From Rhodocyclaceae bacterium (GTDB lineage: Bacteria; Pseudomonadota; Gammaproteobacteria; Burkholderiales; CAIKXV01), in NCBI GenBank assembly GCA_020248265.1, contig JADCHX010000002.1:186001-250000 (forward strand): a stretch of DNA of 64,000 bases, written 5' to 3'. Of the stretch, positions 19,051 to 26,594 are shown piece after piece. Numbering within the stretch: the stretch's first letter is position 1; every line of letters starts with the position of its first letter. Under the pieces are notes generated by a model, which had not been told where the DNA came from, did no database searches, and saw only the letters and a list, made by a program, of their open reading frames with translations. A program made the position numbers and the translations under genes.

Positions 19051-19655
19051 CAGCACCGGTCCGGACACCGCGCACAGCAGGCGTCACCGGCGTCGTGCTT
19101 GCCGGCGGGCTCGGACGCCGGATGGGCAGGGTCGACAAGGGCCTGCAAGGGCTCGACGGCCGACCGATGGTCGCGCATGTGATCGAACGCCTGCTGCCCC
19201 AGGTCGAAGAACTGTTGATCAACGCCAACCAGAACCTCGACCGGTATGCAGCATTCGGCCACCAGGTCGTCGCCGATTCGATCGAAGGTTTCGCCGGCCC
19301 GCTGGCCGGTCTCGAGCGCGGGCTGGCGACCGCCGCACACCCGCTCGTGGCCACCGTGCCCTGCGATTCGCCGTTCCTGCCGCACGATCTGGTCGAACGC
19401 CTGTGCGCGGCACTCGCCGCCGGGGCAGCGGACCTTGCAGTGGCGCGAACCGGAAGCCAGCCGCATCCGGTCTTCTGCGTGTGCCGGCGCGACCTGCATC
19501 CGCACCTGGCCGCCTACCTCTCAGGCGGTGGTCGGAAGATCGACCACTGGTATTCGACCCTGCGCGTCGCCGATGTCGATTTCGGCGACGAGGCAGCGGC
19601 CTTCGACAATCTGAATACCCCGGACGAACTGCGAGCCGCTTCCGGCCGACGCTGA
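19047..19655 (+). CDS. mobA: Molybdenum cofactor guanylyltransferase
   Basis: MobA of 202 residues attaches GMP to Mo-MPT. It has the nucleotidyltransferase opening VVLAGGLGRRMGRVDKGLQ (about 15-33), NANQNLDRY, SIEGFAGPLAGLERGL and the Mg-binding VPCDSPFLP. The start at 19047 is set by the ATGA overlap with fdhD. It ends the plus-strand cofactor gene run; partner MobB is encoded in the divergent operon. Confidence 0.95.
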   Translation: MTAPVRTPRTAGVTGVVLAGGLGRRMGRVDKGLQGLDGRPMVAHVIERLLPQVEELLINANQNLDRYAAFGHQVVADSIEGFAGPLAGLERGLATAAHPLVATVPCDSPFLPHDLVERLCAALAAGAADLAVARTGSQPHPVFCVCRRDLHPHLAAYLSGGGRKIDHWYSTLRVADVDFGDEAAAFDNLNTPDELRAASGRR

Positions 19656-19955
19656 CGCTCGCATACGGCGTGCGCCAGCCTGGTGCACGCCCGCCCTCCT
19701 TCGGAGCGCCGCAGGTCCGCCGCGGCCATGCACGCGCCATCGCGGCGCCCTGCAGCCACCGGGAAGCGAGTGGTCATTGCCCACCAGCAGACACCTTCGG
19801 CTGGTTCACGAACGGCGGCGGCGGCGCCGCGACCGGTCCGACCAAGGTCGGCACGGAAGTTGCAATCAGGCTGTGACCAATTGCCCGGTCGGCGTGTCGT
19901 TGCTGTCGCACTGCACCGCACCGGGCCCGCTTCCAAGCCCCTGACGGAGTCCTGC
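19656..19955. other. Non-coding gap between mobA and the dipeptide-type ABC operon
   Basis: These 300 bases hold no gene I can support. An in-frame extension of the downstream gene covers part of the stretch but has low-complexity, non-protein-like composition. No clear terminator with a T-run and no strong sigma-70 promoter was seen, although the ABC operon promoter is expected here. Confidence 0.5.
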
Positions 19956-21605
19956 ATGTCGAAGATCGATCATCGTTCCCTCCTCGCCGCCAAGCTGGCG
20001 ACGGATTTCAGCCAGGGCCGCCGCGCCCTGCTCGGTGCCGGTGCCGCCGCAGGCGCGCTCGGCCTGGCCGGCATCGGCAGCGCCTCGCTGGTCTCCGATG
20101 CCCATGCCCAGGGCCAGCCGGTCAAGCGCGGCGGCACGATACGGCTGGGGTGGATCGATGCGCTCGACACGCTCGACCCGCATTTCACGTCGTCGCTGGG
20201 TTCCATCAAGGTGATCAACAACGTCTTCAATGGCCTGCTCAAGGTCACCTGGGACGGCAAGAAGGTCGGCTTCGAACCCGACCTCGCAGAGAAGTGGGAT
20301 GCCGTCAGCGACCGCGTCCACGTGTTCCGCCTGCGCAAGGGCGTCAAGTTCCACAACGGCGACCCGCTGAACGCGGAAGCGGTGAAGTGGAGCGTGGAGC
20401 GCGTGCGCGATCCGGCGAACAAGTCCCAGCATGCTTACCACTTCGAAGACCTGTCGTCGGTCGACGTCGTCGACGAGTTCACGGTCCGGCTCACATTCAG
20501 CAAGCCGTATGCGTTCCTGCCTGTTGCGCTGACCGGAAGCACCGGCCGCGCCGGCACGATCGTCTGCCGCTCCGCGATCGAGAAACTGGGCCGCGACTAT
20601 GGCCGCAACCCGGTGGGTACCGGTCCGTTCAAGTTCGTGAGCTGGCGAGAGAACGACTCGATCGTGCTCGAGCGCAATCCCGATTACTTCGAGAAAGGCC
20701 TGCCCTACCTCGACCGCGTCGAGATCCGTCTGATCCGCGAACCCAGTTCGGGCGTGGCGGCCCTGCTCGCCGGCCAGGTCGACGGCCTGTCGCTGGTGCC
20801 GTTCCAGTTCGTGCCCGAACTGCGCAAGTCCCAGAACATCGCGCTCTATGGCCAGGTCGAGGGCAACTACAGCTACGTCGGCATGAACAACCGCAAGGGT
20901 CCGTTCATGGATGCGAACCTGCGCCGCGCGGTCGCCTATGCGATCGACCGCGACGTGATCGTCAAGCAGGGCTACTTCGGCGAAGCGATTCCCGCATTCA
21001 CGCCGATCTCGCCACCGATGACCCCGTTCTACGACGCGAACATCGCGAAGACTACGCGCGGCCATCGGCTCGACCTGAAGAAGGCGATGGAATTCCGCAA
21101 GAAGGCCGTCGACCAGGGCGAAGTGTCGCCAGTCTACATTGTCGCCGAGGGCTTCACCGGATCGGGCGGCAGCGGCACCCGCATCTCGCAGCTGCTCGGC
21201 CCGATGCTGGCGAAGATCGGAGTCAAGCCCAAGGTGGAGCTGTCAGACCGCGCGGCGTGGCTGAAGCGCCGCAACACCGGCGACTTCGACATGTTCGACG
21301 AGGCATGGATCGCCGACCTGGATCCGCACGAGACGATCACCCCCGAGTGGTCCACCGGCCGCCAATGGAACTTCGTCGGCTATTCGAACCCCGAGTTCGA
21401 CAAGCTGGTGGCGGAGGCATCCGACACGCTCGACACCAAGCGCCGCATCGTCCTGTACAACCGCGCCGTCGACGTGCTGCTCGAAGACGCACCGCTGGCG
21501 ATGCTCGCGCACATGAAGGTATTCAAGGCGTTCACCAAGCGGGTGCGCGGCTTCCAGTACATCCCGGTCGACCTGCTGAACCTGCACACCGTTTCGCTCG
21601 GCTGA
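19956..21605 (+). CDS. Dipeptide-type ABC transporter substrate-binding protein
   Basis: This SBP_bac_5 family receptor has 549 residues. The leader contains [19 protein letters not shown] (residues 22-40), a twin-arginine-like signal, ending near DAHAQG. Family signatures follow: KRGGTIRLGWIDALDTLDPH, RVHVFRLRKGVKFHNGDPL, NPVGTGPFKF and RRAVAYAIDRDVIVKQGYFG. Such proteins bind peptides, glutathione, opines or other solutes. I chose ATG 19956, where the signal peptide begins, over a longer frame. Two permeases and two ATPases follow on the same strand. Confidence 0.93.
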   Translation: MSKIDHRSLLAAKLATDFSQGRRALLGAGAAAGALGLAGIGSASLVSDAHAQGQPVKRGGTIRLGWIDALDTLDPHFTSSLGSIKVINNVFNGLLKVTWDGKKVGFEPDLAEKWDAVSDRVHVFRLRKGVKFHNGDPLNAEAVKWSVERVRDPANKSQHAYHFEDLSSVDVVDEFTVRLTFSKPYAFLPVALTGSTGRAGTIVCRSAIEKLGRDYGRNPVGTGPFKFVSWRENDSIVLERNPDYFEKGLPYLDRVEIRLIREPSSGVAALLAGQVDGLSLVPFQFVPELRKSQNIALYGQVEGNYSYVGMNNRKGPFMDANLRRAVAYAIDRDVIVKQGYFGEAIPAFTPISPPMTPFYDANIAKTTRGHRLDLKKAMEFRKKAVDQGEVSPVYIVAEGFTGSGGSGTRISQLLGPMLAKIGVKPKVELSDRAAWLKRRNTGDFDMFDEAWIADLDPHETITPEWSTGRQWNFVGYSNPEFDKLVAEASDTLDTKRRIVLYNRAVDVLLEDAPLAMLAHMKVFKAFTKRVRGFQYIPVDLLNLHTVSLG

Positions 21606-21675
21606 TCCACACGACCGCCCGCCGGAGAGCGGGACGCAGCACGTCGCTGTTGGCGGCGCTGCGTCCCCGTCACCC

Positions 21676-22626
21676 ATGCTCAACAGATTGTTCGCGCAGG
21701 TCGGCCAGACCGCCCTGGTGCTGTTTTTCGTCTCAGTCGCGAGTTTCGTGTTCCTGAAACTCGCGCCAGGCGATCCCGTATCGCTGATGCTCGGGTCCGA
21801 CTACAACAAGGACTCCTACGACAAGCTGTTCACCGAGCTCGGCCTGGACCGTCCGTGGGCGGCCCAGTACGCGTCCTGGCTCGGCAGCTTCGTCACCGGC
21901 GACTGGGGTCGTTCGTTCGTGTCGAACGAAGACATCTTCCGGCTCGCAGTGATGCAGGCGCTCCCCGTCACCCTCTGCCTCGCCGCGTATGCGCTGGTGC
22001 TGGCGCTGCTCGTCGGCATTCCGGCGGGCGTGCTCTCCGCACTCAAGCGCGATACCTGGATGGACCTCTGCGCGACCGGCGTCGCGGTGTTCGGAAATGC
22101 CTTTCCGAGTTTCTATCTCGGGATCGTGCTGATCTGGGTGTTCGGCGTCGGTCTCGGCTGGTTCCCGACGCTGGGCTTCGTCGCGCCCTGGGAGAATCTG
22201 CTCGAAGGGCTCTGGTACCTGACACTGCCAGCGATCACGCTGGCCGCCTGGTATATCGGCCTGATCGCACGCGTGACCCGCGCGAGCCTGCTCGACGTGC
22301 TCGGGCACAACTACATCCTGGCTGCCCGGGCACGCGGCGAGGGATCGGCGCGCGTCGTATGGGTGCATGCGATGCGCAACGTGCTGATGCCGCTGACGAC
22401 GACCATCGGCCTGCAGCTGGGCGGCATGTTGCGCGGCGCGGTGATGACCGAGGTGGTATTCGCGCTGCCGGGCCTGGGCATGATGATCACCGCGGCAACG
22501 CTCAACCGCGAGTACACGGTCGTGCAGGCCGGCGTGATGCTCAGCGGCCTGCTGTTCGTCGTCGTCAACCTGGTGGTCGACCAGCTCTATACCTGGCTCG
22601 ATCCGCGCCTGCGGCGGCTTGCATGA
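21676..22626 (+). CDS. Dipeptide-type ABC transporter permease (DppB-like)
   Basis: The permease has 316 residues and six membrane segments. The N-terminal helix contains FLKLAPGDPVSLMLG, and the conserved cytoplasmic loop holds YILAARARGEGSARVVWVH with MRNVLMPLTT, as in DppB/GsiC. It starts 70 bases after the receptor gene and overlaps the next permease by 4 bases, so the pair should form a heterodimeric channel. Confidence 0.94.
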   Translation: MLNRLFAQVGQTALVLFFVSVASFVFLKLAPGDPVSLMLGSDYNKDSYDKLFTELGLDRPWAAQYASWLGSFVTGDWGRSFVSNEDIFRLAVMQALPVTLCLAAYALVLALLVGIPAGVLSALKRDTWMDLCATGVAVFGNAFPSFYLGIVLIWVFGVGLGWFPTLGFVAPWENLLEGLWYLTLPAITLAAWYIGLIARVTRASLLDVLGHNYILAARARGEGSARVVWVHAMRNVLMPLTTTIGLQLGGMLRGAVMTEVVFALPGLGMMITAATLNREYTVVQAGVMLSGLLFVVVNLVVDQLYTWLDPRLRRLA

Positions 22627-23516
22627 GCGCGCACCCGTCGATGCAGGTGCCGGCCGTGCCGGCGACACGCGGCGGCACCCTCGCCGAAGGCTGGTCGGCC
22701 ATATGGGCGCAGCGCAGCGCGCGCTGGGGAATGGGCATCGTGCTGGCCTATGTACTCGCAGCGCTGTTCGCACCCTGGCTCGCCACGCACGACCCGGTGG
22801 CGCAGGCGGTCGAAGCAGCGATGCAGGCGCCGTCGACCGCACACTGGCTCGGTACCGATTCGTTCGGACAGGACATCTACTCGAGACTGCTCTACGGCGC
22901 GCGGCTTGCGCTGGCCATCGGCTTCGGGTCGGTGCTGCTCGGGATGGTCGCCGGGGTCGCGCTCGGACTGATCGCCGGCCTCGCGGGCGGGCGGATCGAA
23001 TGGGCGATCATGCGCGTGGTCGACGGCCTGCTCGCGTTCCCCGAGCTGATCCTGGCCATGGCATTCCTCGCAGTATTGGGGCCAGGCGTCGACAACCTCA
23101 TCTACGCGCTCGCGCTCTCGTTCGTCGGGCCGTTCGCGCGCACGGTCCGCTCCGACGTGCTGCAGGTGCGCGCCCAGCCGTATGTCGAGGCAGCCCGCCT
23201 GATGGGCGTGCCGATGCGCGAGATCGTGCTGCGCCACGTACTGCTGAACGTGGCGCCCGGCATCGTGGTGCAGGCGGGCATCCGCGTGTCGATCGCGATC
23301 CTGCTCGAGTCCGGGCTGTCGTTCCTTGGCGTGGGCGTGGTGCCACCGACGCCGGACTGGGGACTGATGATCGCGGAAGGTCGGGCATTCATCACGATGG
23401 CCCCCTGGATCTCCGGCATCCCCGGCCTCGCGCTCGCCATCCTGCTGGTCGCTCTTAACCTGCTTGCCGACGGCCTGCGCGATGCCCTGGATCCGCGCAG
23501 CGGGGAGGCTCGCTGA
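22623..23516 (+). CDS. Dipeptide-type ABC transporter permease (DppC-like)
   Basis: The 297-residue permease has an N-terminal cytoplasmic tail, then WLATHDPV and the DppC signature HWLGTDSFGQDIYSRLLYGA (about 76-95). The EAA loop is YVEAARLMGVPMREIVLRHV, and the end contains LNLLADGLRDALDPR. ATG 22623 is fixed by the 4-base overlap with the DppB-like gene; a longer alternative frame is antisense-like. The stop overlaps the first ATPase start by 1 base. Confidence 0.94.
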   Translation: MSAHPSMQVPAVPATRGGTLAEGWSAIWAQRSARWGMGIVLAYVLAALFAPWLATHDPVAQAVEAAMQAPSTAHWLGTDSFGQDIYSRLLYGARLALAIGFGSVLLGMVAGVALGLIAGLAGGRIEWAIMRVVDGLLAFPELILAMAFLAVLGPGVDNLIYALALSFVGPFARTVRSDVLQVRAQPYVEAARLMGVPMREIVLRHVLLNVAPGIVVQAGIRVSIAILLESGLSFLGVGVVPPTPDWGLMIAEGRAFITMAPWISGIPGLALAILLVALNLLADGLRDALDPRSGEAR

Positions 23517-24469
23517 TGGACACCATGGCAGACACCACCCTGCTCTCCCTCGATGCGTTCAGCCTCGCGCGCGGCAAGGCAGAGGTGCTCGACAACGTCG
23601 GGTTCACCCTCGGCCGCGGACAGACGATCGGGCTGATCGGCGAGTCCGGGGCCGGCAAGTCGACGATCGCGCTGGCGATCATCGGCCTGCTGCGCGCGCC
23701 GCAGGTCGCGTTGCGCGGCTCGATCCGGTTCGATGGCGCGGAGCTCACCACCTTGCCCGAGGCCGAGTACCGCCGGCTGCGCGGCAACCGGATCGGCCTG
23801 ATATTCCAGGATGCGACCGCAGCCCTCAATCCCTGCTTTACCGTCGGGGCGCACCTGGCCGAACCGCTCTCGCGCCACCTCGGACTGCAGGGCGAGCAAC
23901 GGCGGCAGCGCTCGATCGAGCTGCTGGAGAGCGTCGGCATCGGCGAGGCTGCGCTGCGGCTCGATGCATTCCCGCACGAGCTCTCTGGCGGCATGCAGCA
24001 ACGGGTGATGATCGCGATGGCGCTCGCCTGCGACCCGCAGCTGTTGATCGCCGACGAGCCGACCAGCGCGCTCGACGTGACGATCCAGGCACAGATCATG
24101 GAACTGATCCTGGAACGGGTACGCGCGCGCTCCGCCAGTGCGATCTTCGTGCTGCACGACCTCGCCCTCGCCGCCCAGGTCTGCGACCGCGTGGTCGTTC
24201 TGTATGCAGGCCAGGTGGTCGAGGAAGCGCCGGCAGCGGAACTGTTCGCCGATCCCCGGCACCCGTATACGCGTGCGCTGCGCGCCTGCTCGATCGAACT
24301 CGGCGAGCGCGATGCCCTGGTGCCCATACCGGGCGCCGTGCCCGGACTCGAAGAGCTGCCAGGCGGATGCCGCTTCGCACCGCGCTGCGAGCGCGCCAGC
24401 GCCCGCTGCGCGCAGACGCCGCCGCTGGTGAACGATGGGGCGCGCAGGATCGCCTGCTGGCATGCCTGA
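23516..24469 (+). CDS. Dipeptide-type ABC transporter ATP-binding protein (DppD-like)
   Basis: The 317-residue ATPase has Walker A GESGAGKST (about 42-50), Q-loop FQDATAALNP, signature LSGGMQQRV, Walker B LLIADEPTSALD and switch His in VLHDLALAA. The C-terminal oligopeptide-transporter extension has the Cys-rich motif GCRFAPRCERASARC. It overlaps the DppC-like gene by 1 base. It should pair with the ATPase encoded next. Confidence 0.95.
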   Translation: MDTMADTTLLSLDAFSLARGKAEVLDNVGFTLGRGQTIGLIGESGAGKSTIALAIIGLLRAPQVALRGSIRFDGAELTTLPEAEYRRLRGNRIGLIFQDATAALNPCFTVGAHLAEPLSRHLGLQGEQRRQRSIELLESVGIGEAALRLDAFPHELSGGMQQRVMIAMALACDPQLLIADEPTSALDVTIQAQIMELILERVRARSASAIFVLHDLALAAQVCDRVVVLYAGQVVEEAPAAELFADPRHPYTRALRACSIELGERDALVPIPGAVPGLEELPGGCRFAPRCERASARCAQTPPLVNDGARRIACWHA

Positions 24470-24482
24470 CGGAGGCCATTCG

Positions 24483-25451
24483 ATGAACGGAAACAGGTTG
24501 CCGGTGTTCTCTGTGCTGGACGTCGAGAAGCGTTTCACGCTGCGCAAGGGCCGCAATGGCCCGGTCGAACTGCGCGCGCTCGACGGCGTACGGCTCGACA
24601 TCGAGGAGGGCAGTTCGGTCGCGCTGGTCGGCGAAAGCGGCTCGGGAAAATCCACGCTCGTTCGCTTGCTGCTCGGGCTTGATCGACCGGGTGACGGACG
24701 CGTGCTCTACGATGGCAGCGACCTGCAGCAGGTCCTGGCCCGCGACCGGCCGCGTTTCGCACGCGAGGTGGCATTCGTCTACCAGGATGCCCGCGGTTCG
24801 ATGAATCCGCGATTCACGATCGGCGATATCGTCGGCGAGCCGATCCGGGTGCACCGGCTGTATCCGGCACAGGACATCCCGCGGCGCGTGTCGGAACTGC
24901 TCGAGCGGGTCGGGCTGCCGCCGTCGGTCGCGGTACGCTATCCGCACCAGTTATCCGGCGGGCAGGTACGCCGGGTGGCGGTCGCGCGCGCGCTGGCGCA
25001 GCAGCCGCGGGTGATCATGGCCGACGAAGCCGTCGCAGGGCTCGATGTATCGGTGCAGGCATCGCTGTTGAACCTGCTGCGCGAACTCGTGGCCGAACTT
25101 CGGGTCACGCTGGTTTTCGTCACGCATGACCTTGGCGTGGCGAGCTACCTGTGCGACCGGATCGCGGTGATGTACCTCGGCCGGATCCTCGAGACCGGCC
25201 CGGTAGACGCGATCCTGCAGGGACCGGCGCATCCGTACACGCGCGGCCTGCTGGACTCCTTCCCGCGCTTCGACCGCCCGCTGCGCGCCCCCCTGCGCGG
25301 AGAGATACCGAGTCCGGTAGACCTGCCGGCCGGCTGCCGGTTTGCCGGCCGGTGTCCGTGCGTGCAACCACGCTGCACCACCTCGGACCCGATCGCACAG
25401 CCACTGCCCGGCGGTCGGCTGGTCGCCTGCTTCCATCCGCTGTCCGTGTAG
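24483..25451 (+). CDS. Dipeptide-type ABC transporter ATP-binding protein (DppF-like)
   Basis: The 322-residue ATPase has Walker A GESGSGKST, Q-loop YQDARGSMNP, signature LSGGQVRRVAVARAL and Walker B VIMADEAVAGLDVS, in which the usual Pro after the catalytic Glu is Ala. The Cys-rich tail is GCRFAGRCPCVQPRC. ATG 24483 lies 13 bases after the previous stop, after an AGGCCATTCG stretch. It closes the five-gene transporter operon and is convergent with glk, 36 bases apart. Confidence 0.94.
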   Translation: MNGNRLPVFSVLDVEKRFTLRKGRNGPVELRALDGVRLDIEEGSSVALVGESGSGKSTLVRLLLGLDRPGDGRVLYDGSDLQQVLARDRPRFAREVAFVYQDARGSMNPRFTIGDIVGEPIRVHRLYPAQDIPRRVSELLERVGLPPSVAVRYPHQLSGGQVRRVAVARALAQQPRVIMADEAVAGLDVSVQASLLNLLRELVAELRVTLVFVTHDLGVASYLCDRIAVMYLGRILETGPVDAILQGPAHPYTRGLLDSFPRFDRPLRAPLRGEIPSPVDLPAGCRFAGRCPCVQPRCTTSDPIAQPLPGGRLVACFHPLSV

Positions 25452-25487
25452 GCCGGACCGACCTGAACGCGGCCGCGTAGCTCCGGG

Positions 25488-26486
25488 TCAGCTCGCGAAG
25501 TGCCGTGCAATCATCGCGGCGCCGAGGAGGTTCGGGTTGTGCCCCAGCACCACGCTGACCGGGAATTGCGTCAGCAGATCGCCGAAGCGCCCCTTCGCCA
25601 GGAACGCCTGCATGAAGATGCCATCGTTCATGGCGTCCACGATCTGCGGGGTGATGCCGCCGGCGAGGAAGATGCCGCCGCGCGGCATCAGGGTCAGCGC
25701 CAGGCTTCCCGCGAGCGAACCATAGGCCCCAAGGAAGATCGACAGCGCATTGCGTGCCGTCACATGCCTGCCACCCAGCGCCGCCTCGGTGACTGCCGGT
25801 CCGCCGCGCCGTTCCACGTCTTGCACGATGTCGGATGTCACGGTCGCATGCTTGCGGATGATCAGGAACTCGAAGATGCTGACCAGGCCGGGACCCGACA
25901 CCACGCGCTCCCACGAGACATGGCCGAAACGCCCGCGCAGATGCTGCAGCAGTTCGAGCTGGATCTCGTCGCAGGGAGCGAAGTCCGCATGGCCGGCTTC
26001 GGACGGATAAGCGAGGTATCCCGACGGCTGGCTCATCGCGAATCCGATGCCCAGTCCGCTGCCGGGGGCGATCACCAACCGCGGCGCGCCAGGTACCCCG
26101 CTGCCGGCCTGCAACCGTTCCAGTTGCGCCGAGGTGATCTGACCGACGCCATAGGCCGCAGCCTGTACGTCGTTCAGCAACCGCACCGAGGGTAGCGACA
26201 GCCGCTGCGCGAGGTCGCGCGCATCGATGTCCCAGGACAGGTTCGTCATCCGACAATGCAGTCCGTCCGTTGGTCCGGCAACCGCGAGCGCCGCGCTCGC
26301 GAAATCGCCGCCAGCCGTCCTGACCGCGGGCGATGCCATGAACTCGACCAGGATGTCAGCAATCGACGCGTGCTGGGCATTGCGGTAGACCGCCTGATGC
26401 ACCGGTGAACAGGAGGAGACCGATTCAGCCGTGACGCGGGTGTTGGTCGCGCCGATATCGGCAGCGAGGATCAGACGTTCGGTCAT
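25488..26486 (-). CDS. glk: Glucokinase (Glk family)
   Basis: This Glk-type (non-ROK) glucokinase of 332 residues phosphorylates glucose with ATP. Motifs are LAADIGATNTRVTAE at the N-terminus, VAGPTDGL, LLNDVQAAAYG, IAPGSGLGIGF, YPSEAGHADFAP and the C-terminal FLAGGITPQIVDAM. An AGGAG ribosome site precedes ATG 26486. Upstream on the same strand are the GGDEF gene (108 bases away) and mtfA, whose family links to glucose-transport control in enterobacteria. Confidence 0.94.
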   Translation of the reverse strand: MTERLILAADIGATNTRVTAESVSSCSPVHQAVYRNAQHASIADILVEFMASPAVRTAGGDFASAALAVAGPTDGLHCRMTNLSWDIDARDLAQRLSLPSVRLLNDVQAAAYGVGQITSAQLERLQAGSGVPGAPRLVIAPGSGLGIGFAMSQPSGYLAYPSEAGHADFAPCDEIQLELLQHLRGRFGHVSWERVVSGPGLVSIFEFLIIRKHATVTSDIVQDVERRGGPAVTEAALGGRHVTARNALSIFLGAYGSLAGSLALTLMPRGGIFLAGGITPQIVDAMNDGIFMQAFLAKGRFGDLLTQFPVSVVLGHNPNLLGAAMIARHFAS

Positions 26487-26594
26487 CGCGGCAGCTCCTG
26501 TTACGATTCAGCTTACCGTAGTCAGTGTCTCCGATGCCGCGCTTCACCGCAAGCGAGACGACAGGCGGCGAAACGACAGCCCGGCCGCGCGGCA